From Strix aluco (lineage: Eukaryota; Chordata; Aves; Strigiformes; Strigidae), in the NCBI RefSeq assembly GCF_031877795.1, contig NC_133971.1:84344446-84408445 (forward strand): DNA of 64,000 nucleotides, written 5' to 3'. The notes under the pieces were generated by a model. That model was not told where the DNA came from. It searched no databases and was given only the letters and a program-made list of their open reading frames with translations. The position numbers were made by a program, and so were the translations under genes. Numbering within the stretch: position 1 is the first letter of the stretch; every line of letters begins with the position of its first letter. Positions 49,862 through 63,159 of the stretch are shown here, in pieces.

Positions 49862-50551
49862 AAATGACTGGGAAGCTGGTGCCTGGTGTGTGCTGGTGCG
49901 GAGGCTGGGACCTGTTTGCTGGAGGAAGAAAGCAAAACCCCTCTCTGAGGGCACAGTCCTGCTCTTGATTCACTGCGTGCAGGTTGAAAAGGGCAGCCTG
50001 GCTGGATTTCTGTCTGCTCTCTTAAATAAATCTCTGCTCTCCAAAGCCTTTACTGCATTAAATGTAAAGATTAGCGTAGCGGCTCACACTCCCAAGGTGT
50101 CTGAAGCAATGGCAGACTGGTGCCTACTCGCTTGATCTTCATTAAGTTGCATTGCAGTGATTTTGCCTGAATGCACTGTAGCTGCTTTGGGCTGTGACTA
50201 AGCTATTGTCCCTTGTTTGGGGTCCTGAGTCCCCGAGTTGAGGTCTGAGGGTGGTCAGCAGGTTGGGGAAGGAGTTTGCAACCCCACACCATGGGCTGGT
50301 TAGGGCCCATGGGGTGAGTTGGTGTCCTAATGAGCTGTAGCCATGTGGATAATGAGGCTAAAACTATACCTTGCACATCTCCTTCCATCTTAAAATTATG
50401 AACTGCAACATAATGTATCCGGGCAACCTTATTTTTGGCACCTTCTTTTTCCTCTTCCTCTCCAAGCGTTGTACTTCTGTTTTGGAAGCTGGTCTGCTTT
50501 ATTTTTATCCCTCTCATATGACAGTCCAGAAAGCTTGCATGCATCCTCTTC

Positions 50552-50576
50552 TTTTTTTTTTTTTTTTTTTTTTTTT
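50552..50576 (+). repeat. T25 homopolymer
   Basis: Twenty-five T follow a CTCTTC lead-in. On the minus strand this is a poly(A), but I see no retrocopy body on the side where it would lie. Confidence 0.9.
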
Positions 50577-53500
50577 AAAGAAAATTAATTTTTAATGAAA
50601 GATGAGCAGTTTTAAGATGCAAGTGTAAAAATACGATGTTTCAATGCAGGAGGAGAAGTCGTGAGGAACCTGCCTATCCCCAGGAGGACGTAAGAGGGCT
50701 GCAAGGTTGGAAACCCTGGGGATGAGTAGCTGAGATGGGTTAAACAAGGGCTTAAATTTTTTTTTAAATATTGTTACTTAGTGTATCAAGCCTATTCAAA
50801 GGAAAGCAATACAAGATATCTTTTGGCAGATTATGGTTTTAAGAAATCCTATTTTAATTCATCTTTCCTTATTGGATTACTGTTACGGTTTGCACTTGCA
50901 AGCTTTTTGTAGAAGCGGTGAGAAATTTCTATCCGTGTGTTTTGTTGGTGGAGAACAGAGAATCTGTAAAATAGCTACTCCTCGTGGGAAAGCCTGCAGT
51001 GGCAATTCACGTGGGGTGTTGTTCCTCATGACAGTCAACACCTCCTGTTCTGGCTTGCCTCCTGCACGTTGGGCTTCTTCCATCAGAGTGAGGATTGGCA
51101 CGATGAGGATGTATGATCATCAGCCTTGTCTGCAAGAACAGTATTGGACACCCAAGCTCTTCAGCTTTTTAAGGCTGAAGGCAGGGAAAAGGGCAAAAGA
51201 AAATTAATTATTTTGAGATTTCTTAGTACTGTTTTCTGGAACTTTCAGAGCTGTATGGGTTTTTAAATCTGATTTTCCAGTGACTATGTCTCTTTAAAAT
51301 ACTGGGTTTTCCCAGTGGATGAGAATTCCAATTTTTGACTAACTCCACTTTATTGTATTTTTAGGGTTTTCCATCTTGATGGTGGGCATCTGGCTCCAGT
51401 TTTCCTTTTCTGAGAAAAGCACTGGGACATTTAAATAATTCAAGGAAGAAATTATATGCACTTAGCAAACAGATTTAAAAAAAAATGAAAGCAGCTTAAA
51501 ATCTAGGCCTGCAAAGTCACTTCCATATATTTCCTTTTTAAAAAATGTATTTTTAATTAGCTTTTAGAAACAAAGTGCCATGCTGACATATACATACTTT
51601 CAGCGATTCATCATGGGACAGAACAAAGAAAGTGAAAACAAAGTTACAAACTATTATGCTATAATATAATAGATGCTATGATAACAAATCAGTTTACCTG
51701 ATAAAGCCCAGAGTTATAGGACTGCTGTGTTGCTGTTTTCCAGATGCTATGAAGATAATGACATGAGTTTGTATGCTTTGCAACAACAGAAGTTCATACA
51801 AGCACTCTTCTGGCTCTGGTAAAAATAAAAATGGTAGTTAAAGGAGAATTAAGTAGTAAGAGCGCTGTTCTAACTGTAATTTGTAATTATAATTTCCAAT
51901 TTGTCTTTTGTGGTCTCATTCAGCATGTTTTCCTATGAAATCATTTCAGGGGTGAAGTTGGATTGTGGCCTGTCTCTGCCCCTCTCCATGCAGCACAGCC
52001 ACAGGATGGCATCTGCCCTGGGTGTCATCTAAATTGTCAGCCAAAATATGAAATAATGCAGTAATCTGAAGGGAGTTTTGCATATTTTAGAATTAATGGA
52101 ATAAAAGTAGGTGAAGACAGACAGAAGAGGATCTTGCCCTCCTGAGGCTAGCTTTGGAGGGGTCTGCCCAGCTCATTTGGAGGCTGCTGATAAAGCTGCT
52201 CTTGCCACATGGTTTCTTGGTGCTGCCACATCATTAATTTGAGTCTGAGGTGTTACAGTCCTGCTTTCACACCCGGCTGGAGCTCTGAGAGACTGATGTC
52301 TGACAGCCGCAGATTTGCTTGGGGCACCTGGTAGAGCAGGGACAGTGCGGGGTCTCCATGGTGCTCTCGCCTCTCCATCTTGGGGAGATCCCTCTAAACA
52401 TTGGGATTTTCACTGGGTTTTGAGCCAGTTTAGGAAATCTTTGAAGGTGACCAAATAATCCAGTGAGGCGCAGAGGTTGCTACACCCTCCGTCTACACCT
52501 CCAGGGGTGGATCAGGCTCAGGGGAGCAAATCCCCTTCTGCTGCCCGCTACCATCAATGTCCAGATGACTGTTTCTGAGTTTGTCACCTGTCCTCTTCCT
52601 TTTGTTTTGGAGTTGAGGGTTGCTTAGGTTTTATGGGCTCTTTTTAAAGTTGTGTGTGATACCCTGCTCCTCTTTTCCTTACCCACCCTGCCCAAACTGG
52701 GCCATGCTAGCAACTATTTGAAAAGAGAAATAGAAAACTATTTGCTATTTAATCAGGTCCATGCTTGCTTGTTACCAGAACAAGAGAACGTGGGGCTAGC
52801 AAAGCAGGGAAGTGTGTACCCACTCTGTCTCACGCTGGGTGGGAAGAACAACACTTCATCACGCTCTGGCTTTCCTGGCTGCCAGGTTGTCAGTGCTTGC
52901 TGGCAACTCCTCATGAGCTTTCCTGCTTGGGAAGAGCAGTTCTTACTGCAATTTCAGAGTATTTCCTTCTCCCTTGTTGTTTTTCTTGTTGGCGTTGGGT
53001 CTTCCTTGTCTGGGGGTTGCTCATAATGAAACATTAATCATCACAGCACTAAAACTGATTTTTTTGCTTAGATACATAGTGCAGTCATGTGTCTATCAAA
53101 TCCCTCTCTTTGGCACCATCTTAATATCTTGCTTGGGATGCTGTGATGACTTTGAACCTGAAAATGTTCAAGAAAAGGATTTTCAAGTATGAAGAGGTGG
53201 ATTGGATTTTCTTGCACTGAAATACATGTTGAATATTGAATATATATCATACAATCTTTAGGAATATTCTGGTGACAGAATACACATATTTTAGCTCCTG
53301 ATCCCAAGCGTATTACTAAGCACATGATAAAACAGATGCATTGTACGTCTGTTGATATGAGCAATATTACATAGCTGCTTAAGTGTTTGAAAGATTAGTA
53401 TTTTAGTTTTCAGTATCTGGATTTTTGCCTATGCTGCTCTTGCTTTTTTCTTTAAAAAACCCCCCAAAATGTGTATTTAATTTATAATATTTGAGTCCAG

Positions 53501-53587
53501 CATTGCTGTAGCACTTTTTCAGTTTGAAAAGTCTGTTTAGTTTAAATGAGGCTGACTTTGAAGCTTGAGCTTAATGGTAGAAGGTTT

Positions 53588-53620
53588 GGGGGGGAAATGG
53601 GGGAGGGTGGTGGTGGTGGT
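53588..53620 (+). repeat. G-rich tract with (GGT)n
   Basis: G7, G5 and G3 runs are followed by GG-T repeats. The tract has enough closely spaced G-runs to be a quadruplex candidate and grades into a short (GGT)n microsatellite. Confidence 0.8.
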
Positions 53621-55843
53621 TCTGTTTTGTGTCTTTTTCTTTTAGTGGCTATATCCCGTTACAGCGGATGGTTATGATGGAAGCTTACATGGGGAAGTCA
53701 TCTTGTTGCATGTTCTTAACTTTTTGCCGTGTCTCCAAAAGCCTGCCTGGCTTCTTTTAAATATGATCTGCTGTTACACACATCTGAACAGCATAATACA
53801 TGAAAGTGCGTATGATGCTTCTGTAAGTCCAGTGTATCGTTAACATACCAGTAGCGTATGGGATGGTAAAGATTATTATGTGTATTTGCTCTGAATGGAC
53901 TTGGAATGGAATTATGGAAAACGGAATTATTCTTTTGGCCCAGTAAGAACATTGGCTCAGAAACTTGAATATTTAAGGTGTCCGAAGGCAGGACTTTGCT
54001 TTCCAGGCTTTGTTCTTTGTCTTTGCAGAGACACTGACTGCATAAAAACATGTGATTAGGTAAAGCATTGTATCATTATTTATAGACCATAACATTTATG
54101 TATGTATTTTTAATTGGGACTCAATTCAGCACTGAAGTCTTTTAAAGCATCAAAGAGGTACATGAGAACTACCATGACAGAGACTTCTGTGCTTGAAACC
54201 ATTGCCCCAGATTGTGTGAAGATTTAGTAAGATCATATGTAGCGTGAATGGGTAAAAAATGAGTCTCCTAACCAATATGCAGTGGTAACAGGTGTCCCTG
54301 AAGAGTGAAGTCGATGTCTGTACAGTGTGTATCTGAGTTGCGACATCTGGATTCTGCTGAAGCTTGTCTGGAGACTTCCAAGAGGCAAGCATCTCCTAAA
54401 GTTATCCTGAGGGCACAGGCTCCACTGGTTGGGTGTAGGTCCTACAGTCCTGGCAGAAAATACTTAATAATTGCCAAAACCATGGAAAAAACCCTTACAT
54501 TCTAACAAGCTGAACTTGCTCTATCTCTAGCCTGCGCACTCCCTTCCTTTTTCTTAATAGATAATTTTCAATCAGCTGACAAAACTGTTTGAGAGGAACT
54601 GGACCAAAGGCTGCAGAGTTTTACCCTGTCCAACTATTGCTGGAATCAAAGGACCACCCTAGCTTGGTTGTGTGAAACCTCAGAAGCAGCCGTAAAATTT
54701 GTCCATCTCTAAAAGCACAATCTCACATTGCCTGAGGAAGGTCAGAGGAGGCTTGGGCTGATCTCACACAGGCTTTCTTGGTGAGCACTGCTTATGTCCT
54801 TGGTGTTGTTAAGGCAGCTGAACACAGTGTGTTTGCTCCCAATTACTGTGCAGTAGTTTGAGGCTCCCAAATCCCTGCTCTGAGAGTTCTGGCTGCAGAA
54901 GGAAATGGATGCTAAGGTCAGCATCAGCATCAGCAGCATCTTGTCTCTGAGAGGTGACAGCTCATTGCTTCCAGTGAGTTTTTACCAGCAGGGTTAACCT
55001 TCACTTTGGGAAAGAAAAATGCAGTCTGTCATGCGTGCTTTGGGAGACTGCTGTAGTTCAGCTGGAGGTTAAGAGGACAGAGGCAGGAATGGCAGGGTTA
55101 TGGGTCAGTGGCTTGTGTCCTTCAGAGATCACAGATGAGCCCTTGCTGCCACAAAAACCTCTGCATTGACTTGAGAGTTGGAATAGGAGCTAAACTAAAA
55201 CTGCAGAGTGCAGAGACTGGTCCTCCAGCTGTGGAAATCCTGCATTTCAGGTGCACCATGCTGCTGGCCGTGGTTGAAGCAATGTCCTGGTTTCAGACAT
55301 GCACTCCCTAAGATAGGGATGGATAGTTGGCTTCACATGTGCTCTTGCTTGCCTGTCAGGGTTGTAGGGAGGAAAGCTGAGCTCTACCAATGTGTCAAAG
55401 TGCTTCATACAGCTGAATTGACCCCTCATGGAGAATGAGTGAAGTGTGACTACACAGTGTGGAAGGCAAATGCAGTTATTGCCTCCAGGTGGATATTGGT
55501 GATAGAGATGTAAACTGTTATCTGAACATCCTTAGGTTCAAAGGAGATGCAATTCACAGGGAAGTGAAAGAGGCCATTGGTGATGATAAGTAAGTGAGCA
55601 GTGTTACAAGATCTGGCAAAGCTGAGATAGGAAGGATCTTCTCTGAAAGTCCCTTCTTAAGCTCTGCTTGGCACAGTTGCCTGGGAGTACTCACAGTAGG
55701 CTGATAATTATTTCCAATTCTTAGGTCAGATTAGAGTTGATTCATGGATTTTGGGAACAGTGATATGGAAATATCTCTTGTTAAATCTGGTAGTAATAAT
55801 TTTGCTGGTCTTAATTCAGAGTTAAGAGATAATAGAAAACAGC

Positions 55844-55844
55844 T

Positions 55845-55939
<95 letters not shown>

Positions 55940-55970
55940 CTCTTTCTTTCTTTCTTTCTCTCTTTCTTTT
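55844..55970 (+). repeat. (TTTC)n tetranucleotide microsatellite
   Basis: About 126 bp of TTTC units run without interruption until roughly 55938, then show two CTCT-type interruptions before ending in CTTTTTAAAAAA. It is a polypyrimidine/polypurine mirror-type tract able to form triplex (H-DNA). Its length predicts length polymorphism. It creates an artificial Ser/Phe/Leu-rich frame on the plus strand and a Lys/Glu/Arg-rich frame on the minus strand, neither of which is a gene. Confidence 0.98.
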
Positions 55971-58900
55971 TAAAAAATTATGGCCTTTCCAGTAACATAG
56001 TAAAGTCACATCAGTCCATCTTCCAACTGTATTCAGTTTCCAGGGTTTTAAGCTGTATGTTTTCTTGGTGCTTATCAAAATTAATTTAAACAATTTGTTA
56101 GGCACATTTGGTTTTTTAATATAGAGTTGCAGTATTAGAACATCAGATGTTTGTGGTTTGTTTGTAATTCTGGATTCATGACTCCTGCAGACAATGTGGT
56201 CCAAACTTAACATGTTATTTGCATTTTCTTGTTTTATGAATAATTATTGCAGAGGTCTTTCCCACAGAAAGGTCTTGAGAAGAGTGGAAGCATTTAAAAA
56301 TAATTACAGATCTACAAAGCCTTTTTTGTCTCTTATTTTGTGTAAGTGGTGTTTTCAGAAAGAACTGGAGTCTGCAGTAAATTCCTATAGGAGTGTTCAA
56401 AATGTTATACAGAAGCCCAGTCCTTTTCTTCAGAAAGCCTTGCAACTGAGAAATTTGGGGTTGTGGCTATCAAGATGTAGGTAGATGAATGCTTATTTCA
56501 AGGTCATACAGGAACAGGTGATGATACTGAGGGCTTTTGAAAACTGGGTCACTTATTCAGGTGCCTAAATGTAAATTTGAAGTCTAACTGTGTTACTTAT
56601 ATGTCTGTAGTTTTGACTAGTTCCCTGTGTGCGTAAGTGTGTGTGAGAGAGCTGTGCTATTTTAAAACTTGGTAAGGGGATGTTTCTAGGAATCTGAATA
56701 CTTAAAATTAGATTTCCGCTGTGGTTACACAACTGTAAAGTAAATCCAGAAAAGCATCACTGACTTTAATTATGTTGGTCCAGGTTTTCACTTCTATAAA
56801 TGATATCAGAAACAAATTCTGAATACTCTGAAAATTCACAGTGGTGATTCCCAGCACCAGCTCTGAACTGTTCAGCAAGTGGAAGAGATCCAAAGGGTGA
56901 TTAGGCATGTTGGCATACAGAGGATGCTGAACAATTGCAGAATTGTATGGGTGCCATTCTTAAAGAAACTCTTTAAATATAGCTCTTCCATCATTCAACA
57001 AGCTTGCAATAACTTGTTTCCTTAAGGAAGCTTTTTGTATTCTGCTACAAAATTGAGTAGTCTTTAAGGACTCATAGGTAGATAGATATTTTAAATTATC
57101 TGACAGCTATAGAAGTTTGCTTTGATATAGTCTGGGACATTAGATCATGTGAGAATTAGCTGATTTTAAGTCTTGTCTTTGAAATAAGTAATTTTATTCT
57201 AGTTTAAATGAATGCAAAAAGGCAAGCCTGTCTTCCTTCAATACTCAAAGTACATTCAGTGTAAAAGAATATTGGAAAGATTTAAAAAGTCATTTAGAAA
57301 TTGCAAAGCTTCTCCATTGTCCCACCTGACCTGGACTTGGAGAAGAGGCTGGCTGCTGGAGACAGTTTGTGTAAAAAGGGGGTGAGGACTAAAGAGAATA
57401 ATTTGATCATACTAAAAGGCTTCTGTGTCGGTATCAGAAAGAGTTTTAGATTTGATCCTCTCATTAATAATGGATGGCTTCCTCCCCTGCTGTCTTCTTT
57501 TAATTCATCTGAATGATGGTAGAAAATACAGTCCATCAGTTAGAGCCAGGCAGTGTCTCCAGTTTAAAAGCTCACTGTGTCTGTCCCTGAATCTCCTCTC
57601 ACACCACAGCAGTTTTGGCAGGTCAAAGAGTATGCTTGGAAGGTTTCCTTACCAAGCTGAGGAGGTCAAACAACCTATTTGTTGTTTAATGCACAGAAGA
57701 CCTAAACCCGTGAAGCTGCATCATTGTGGCTCTGACTCAGCATTTTCTTACCATGTGCAACACAACTGGCTTTGTTTTGCCCTCCTTTCAGACCGGGGCC
57801 ACCTGCATAGTTGCCTCACACTCCCAAAAGGCATTGTACTTGCTGTCCCCAGAGGACACCAGCCACTTGAACGTAGGCAAGACTGCAGTGATATGCAGTG
57901 AGGGAATGGCTCGTTCTGCCTGACCTTAGCGTGATAGCTGGAGCCTTTGGTCAACACCATGCTCCCAAGTTTTACTGTTGCCTGCTGACATACAGCAAAT
58001 GTTTTTTCAGCATTCACCTATTCATAGTATTTTAGTAATATCAGTAAAATCCCATAATGTTCCTGGCCCAGCAGAACTACCTTACAGGATATCATGAACC
58101 CTGAATTCTGGTATAGTTTCACACAGTATGTTTTGGAGATGTGTCTCTTTGTATGAGCTTTCTTATGTTGTATGGACATAGAAATAAAGATGAAGGAGGC
58201 AGTGGATGGCTTCAGGGCCCTAGAATTAACAAGCAGCTTCTACCAAGGGGCAATGGTTGGTTTTGTGAGAACTGAGGTAACTCCTCCTGAGCAGTGCTGC
58301 TAAAGAGGACATACCCTGATTGTCTTTGAGGTCATACCAGTGGTGGAAAACTCTAGACTTTACAGCGGTGTTAAACCTCTTGGACTGAGAGCTATCTGGT
58401 GTTGCAGTGCTGTCACCTTGTGCTCAGATGATCTGGGACAAGGACAGAAGGAATTAGGGGAGCCTTGTCCCTTCCGACCATCTAGGGGAGGGTGGCCTCA
58501 CCCTCCCTACCCTGAGCACAGCAGAGCAGCACTGGCAGTGGGTAGGATGCTAGCAGTGAAAGGGAAGGAGGGCTGCTCATCCTCATGCAATGTATCTTTT
58601 GCCAGTATTGGTGCTTAGTGTGAGTACATGGTGCCCCACGTGGTGCCTGGCAGGAGCACGTGTGGTACTTACAAATTTTCCAGTGGTACTGTGGCTACGG
58701 GAAGACTTCAGATGAGGTTGTATGGGATGCATACCTTTTTGTAGCTCTATTTCCTCTTTATAAAAATTGGGACAATTCCATTTTCTTAACTAAAGATTAA
58801 CTGATTGCCAGTGGTTCAGGTACTATAAGAGCACCTGGTAAATAAACACCTTCTATAGAGAGCCATTTGTGTGCATTATCATATACTGGTGGTGAGGTTT

Positions 58901-61900
58901 TCAAAACAAATCCAAGTGTATGGCTAGGTTTTTACCTAACTGTTCTGCTCCTTTTATTGTGTAACATTTCCTGCACAAATTTTACATTCCTATGCTTGGC
59001 TATTTCAGTGTTCTCTTGGTGAACTGTTCTTTGTTCTCAGGACTTGCTTGGGCTGTTACTATAAACATCCTCGCAACTACTAGGTTTGATTTAGGAAGTC
59101 TAGATGTTTGCACAGGTCTTTTGATTTTTGATGTAGTCAAACTTGAAAATCAAAGCAGTTAAGAAAACATTGCAGGGAACTTTTCCTCAGGAGTTGATAG
59201 AGTTTGCCACTGCCTTTGTCTAGCTATGCTGTATTAGATTTTTCTTCTGTGCCCAATTTGTCTGGTTAACTACATGTTTTAGAGTAGGATCCATCTGATC
59301 ATATTCAGATATCTCTATTTAACTTTGCCACACATTTTTCAGGTAATGGCGCAGGAAGTGCACTTGAAAGATGTCATGCATCTAGTCTGAAAATAAAGAT
59401 CTACAACAGGCCAGATAACCATTTCCTAAGAGTGCCCGTTCCTCTCCTTTGGCCAGAAAGGGAGCCCATGGAGACAAGCTCAGATGAGGATTCAGCTGAT
59501 GTTAAGGAATAGAAATCCCAATTTTCATGTCCCTGTATTGCTGTTGATTACTTATATTGAGGTCAAACCTGTGGCTGTGGTTTGACTGTGGAGTAAATCC
59601 AGCTTTAGGGCTCCTGCAGCTGGATTAAAAGCATTGAGGCCATGAGATACAAAATGCTGACTGCTATAAAACTCACTGTCAATTCAAATTTGTTCAAAAT
59701 CTCTCAAAGCCTGACAGCGTAAGATTTAAATTTTTATTGCCAGGTCAAATATCAGTAGTCTCCTACGGCTGGCATAAAGCTGACCTGTAAATGTGCACTC
59801 TGGCTAATTCAGCAAAAACATAACCTTATGCCTGGATCTGATTTGTACCACTGGGTAATCCAGAATAAAACAGATTCACTACTGTCCTGAAGGATTTCAG
59901 ACCTTGGACTGTTACAGCAAAACCATTTTTCAGCAATAGCATGTCTTTTAGTGAAAAACATTAATTCAGTTCCTAGGTGTTTTTTTCCCATTGTTACTTT
60001 TTTGCTATTGGTTGCTAACTAAAAAGTAGAAGGAATGAAAGCTACTCTTGAATAGAAATTAGTACATGAATGTCTTTTGCTGGTAGTGGATTTATTTCTC
60101 TGATGCTGAAATGCCCAGATGACTTTAGGAAAACAAGTGCGATGCCTTATCTATATATAAAAGATTAACAGTATCTGTCAAACGCAACCTTTAAAGCAAT
60201 TATAAAGTGATCTCACTCAGGGGATCAAAGGAATTTTTGGAATAAGTGTATGTATGTTTTTCTGGAGGTTTAGGCTGGAAATGCCAGAGGGGTTATCCTG
60301 GAGGATTGCATGTTGGCCATTTGCACAAATCACCTTTTAAAAATCAGTAATGGGACATTTTAATAACCCTCTATATTTCCTTTTCCCCCTATGAGAAAGT
60401 GATTATTGGAGCTTTTTACGTCACTCCTTTGAGGATGAGGTAGGAAGAAAAAGCTCAGCAAGTCAGAAAAAAAGAAGTGGTGTTTATGCCCTGAATATCC
60501 ATATATGCTGTTTGACAGTTACAGCATCAACTCATTTAATGAAAATACTATTCTTCCATAAGCAATCATTTAAGATAGCTCTTCCTTAAGAAAGGCTAAA
60601 AGAAGTAAACTCTCTTCACCTACATCACCTATGTTTAACTCAGTATTTTGAACTAAAAGGCTGGAGATTAAGAAAAAAGCATGTTACTTCCTGAGCCATA
60701 ACTAAAAACTTTCACTGTGGAAGGGAAAAGAAGATATCCAGTTCATTTACGCGGGTGGTATTTCAGCCTTTGAGAGCACCTCAAACTCTTACATCTTATG
60801 TAAGAGTGCTGGGTGGAAGAAGGGCAGGTAAAGGCTGATTTTTTCTGTCTGTAAATACTCCAGGGATGAAGGTGAGAAGAGCTGATAAAAACCAAGAAGA
60901 GTAGAGAGCTGTAGAAGCTACACGTCTGTGGGTATAAACTGATTATGGTACATTTAAGCTGGAGGACCATTTCCAACTATGCAGTGTAGTGGGACAGCTT
61001 TACAGCAAAATAACAGAGATATAAATCCTCTTTACTTCAAGTTAAAATTTGAGGAGTTTTATTGAGTAAAGGGTGAAAGAGTTGCTGTGATAGCTGGGGA
61101 CCAGATTTGATGATGCCCAGCAGGATCCTTGTGGCTGGTGGCTGGCTGGGGAGGGACCAGACCGCTCCGCTCACCGGGTGGTGGTGACACATCTTTAGGA
61201 AGAGGCATGCACATGGGCTGGGCAGGCTGCAGCCGTACAAAGTGGCTGGTTGTTTCTGTGGTTGGATGGAGAGGAGTGGTACTTGGACTGGTGGCATTGC
61301 TGGATAAGAGTGAACATGTTTTTTCAAAGTGCTTGCTTCAGCAAATCTTTTTGATCCTCTGAGAGCATCTGACCCAAAAACTTCATCTTCCTGCAAAGGA
61401 GAATGCTTGTCCCATGCTGTGGCTTAGCTGCGGGTGCATCCTGTCGACTTCTGCACCAGAGGAGGGTAAAACTGAGCCCTAAAAGCAATACTTAGCATGG
61501 TGAGGGTCTTTCTAAACTGAGTTGAGGGTCCTCCTTAAACTGAGTGGTCATGCTGTCTCTGCACCATCATGACCCTGCTATTGGAACAGAGCTAAAATTG
61601 TTTCTATATCACACCCAGTAAATTAAGTAGGATTTCCCATCCCAGTATCTTTCCAGTTGAGGTGTTCTGAGCCTGAAGACATTCTATCTGCAAAATCTTA
61701 GTCCACTTACTTTATCCTTTAAACTGCAAACAAAAAAACTCAACAGATCACACTTACTGAGGCCCAGGTAGGCTGCAAGATTAAATCACTGGCCAGAGTG
61801 GGAATGAATAGCCCCAGAGGGATTCAGAGCAGCGAGGACAAAATCTCTTTGGTGGAAAATTGTCCTCAGAACAGAGACTCCTGTTCCCAGGACAGGGGAC

Positions 61901-63159
61901 TTGTGTGCCCACAGGGCTACCCATTCCCAGTGCTGGCCTGATTTACCAAGCCAGTGTCAATGCCAGGGTGGGCATAAAATCAGAGTCTTTTGTACGTAAC
62001 TCTTGTACTCCATGCAAGGCAGTGGGATGGTTTGGCAGGTCTGTCACCTACAGAAAGTAGGCAAGGTGGTAGCAACTCCAGTAAATTTTCTCACGTGGGT
62101 CTTGAATCTATTTCAGTGGAAGTGAAGAGCAAAAATCAATTTCATCTTAGTTTTGAGTTTGCTATTTTTAACAGGCAGATCTATTTTTTCCCCTTGATGA
62201 ACAATTTTCCACCTTTCTAATTATTGCTCCTATTGACATCGGACAGCCTGAGCTGCTCTTCTCACCAGCACAGAGGTGTTCAGCTCAGTGCTGTGCCACC
62301 TATCTCTTCTGGAAGGAGTATTTCATATTTATGCTTGTCAAGAGTCTTTTTTCTGAAGCCAGAATGTTTTCTTTGAGAAAATCAAATCCCTTGAAAGTAC
62401 TGTATAATTATTTACATGATTATCTTAAGCGTCTGCCATGGCTCTGCAGTGAGCTCAGGGGCATAGACAGGCAACACACAGTGTATGATGCCTGCAGTTT
62501 TTCCTGCGGGGAGGAGGAATGGGGCTTTGAAGGCTGCCTAGCAGGGTGGAGCAGACTGTCATCCTCTACCTCTGGAGGGATGTGTGGGCATGGAAGGGAA
62601 GACCCCTCCAGGAATGTCCCTAAATGAATGATGGATGAGTTTTGTGTGGAATGCAGATGCCTCTTCATGACCCATCCTAACTGCAGGATTGAGGCTGAAG
62701 TCAAGATCAAGTTGTGCCCTTGGCCAACGCAGAGGAGATTTGGAGACTCTGGAGCTAAAACTGTGAACTGCTTTCAAGGAGCCCCAAGTTCTCCAGGCTG
62801 GAGACTGGGGAAGTGCATTTGCTCTGGGGACAGTTTGCAAAGGGCAGCCCATAACATGTCGACTCAATGTCAAAATGAACCAGCTAAGAACAGAACTCCT
62901 TAAATTATTAGGCCAAAAAGTGCCTCAGATAGTCTCATCACCTGTAGAACTTGAATAGTTTTGAACCCTGTGTGGTTACTGGGAGCTGTACTGATGTTTG
63001 CTGTTCAAGCAATGAAAAGGGTGTCGTTGTCATAACTCACTGGATGTTACCCATATATGACCTCTCACTGTGCTCGTACTAACAGAAAATTATGCTGGAG
63101 GGAAAAAAGTAAGAGGGCTTGAAATGGAGAGATCTACTCTCTGCCACAGCCCAAGAGAT
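55971..63159. other. Non-coding DNA, presumed intron or intergenic; no gene recognised
   Basis: No exon can be assigned with confidence. A coding-like frame of about 57 codons on the plus strand (about 59342-59512) follows an acceptor-like CACATTTTTCAG and ends in an acidic tail (SSDEDSADVKE and a stop), but it matches nothing I recognise. Around 60170-60430 there are words resembling TCF/LEF (GATCAAAG) and CRE-like (TTACGTCA) sites. No RNA gene was found. Confidence 0.35.

Larger units (their letters stand above)
43186..55843. other. Long non-coding stretch, presumed intron; no gene recognised
   Basis: It contains homopolymers at 43871-43889 (T19) and 50552-50576 (T25), an AT dinucleotide run at 45238-45253, and G-rich quadruplex-type sequence at 49836-49861 and 53588-53620. 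Sequence around 44730-44880 is rich in TTAATTAA/TAATTA-type homeodomain-like words. Open frames stay under about 125 codons and are not recognised. Confidence 0.4.

Noticed and set aside
50833..51207. Plus-strand frame of 124 codons with a LLDYC stretch resembling the LDYCN motif of some LINE reverse transcriptases
   Set aside because: The similarity is limited to a few residues and no neighbouring reverse-transcriptase motifs follow.
55731..56213. Minus-strand frame of 160 codons with a Lys/Glu/Arg repeat
   Set aside because: The repeat is the translated (TTTC)n microsatellite; the flanking residues show no recognisable protein.
59062..59115. Possible miR-30-like precursor (TAAACATCCTCG and, 41 bases on, GATGTTTGCA)
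   Set aside because: Both arms share 10-12 bases with my recollection of miR-30 arms, but beyond the 7-bp AAACATC/GATGTTT pairing the intervening stem does not pair, so no proper hairpin forms.
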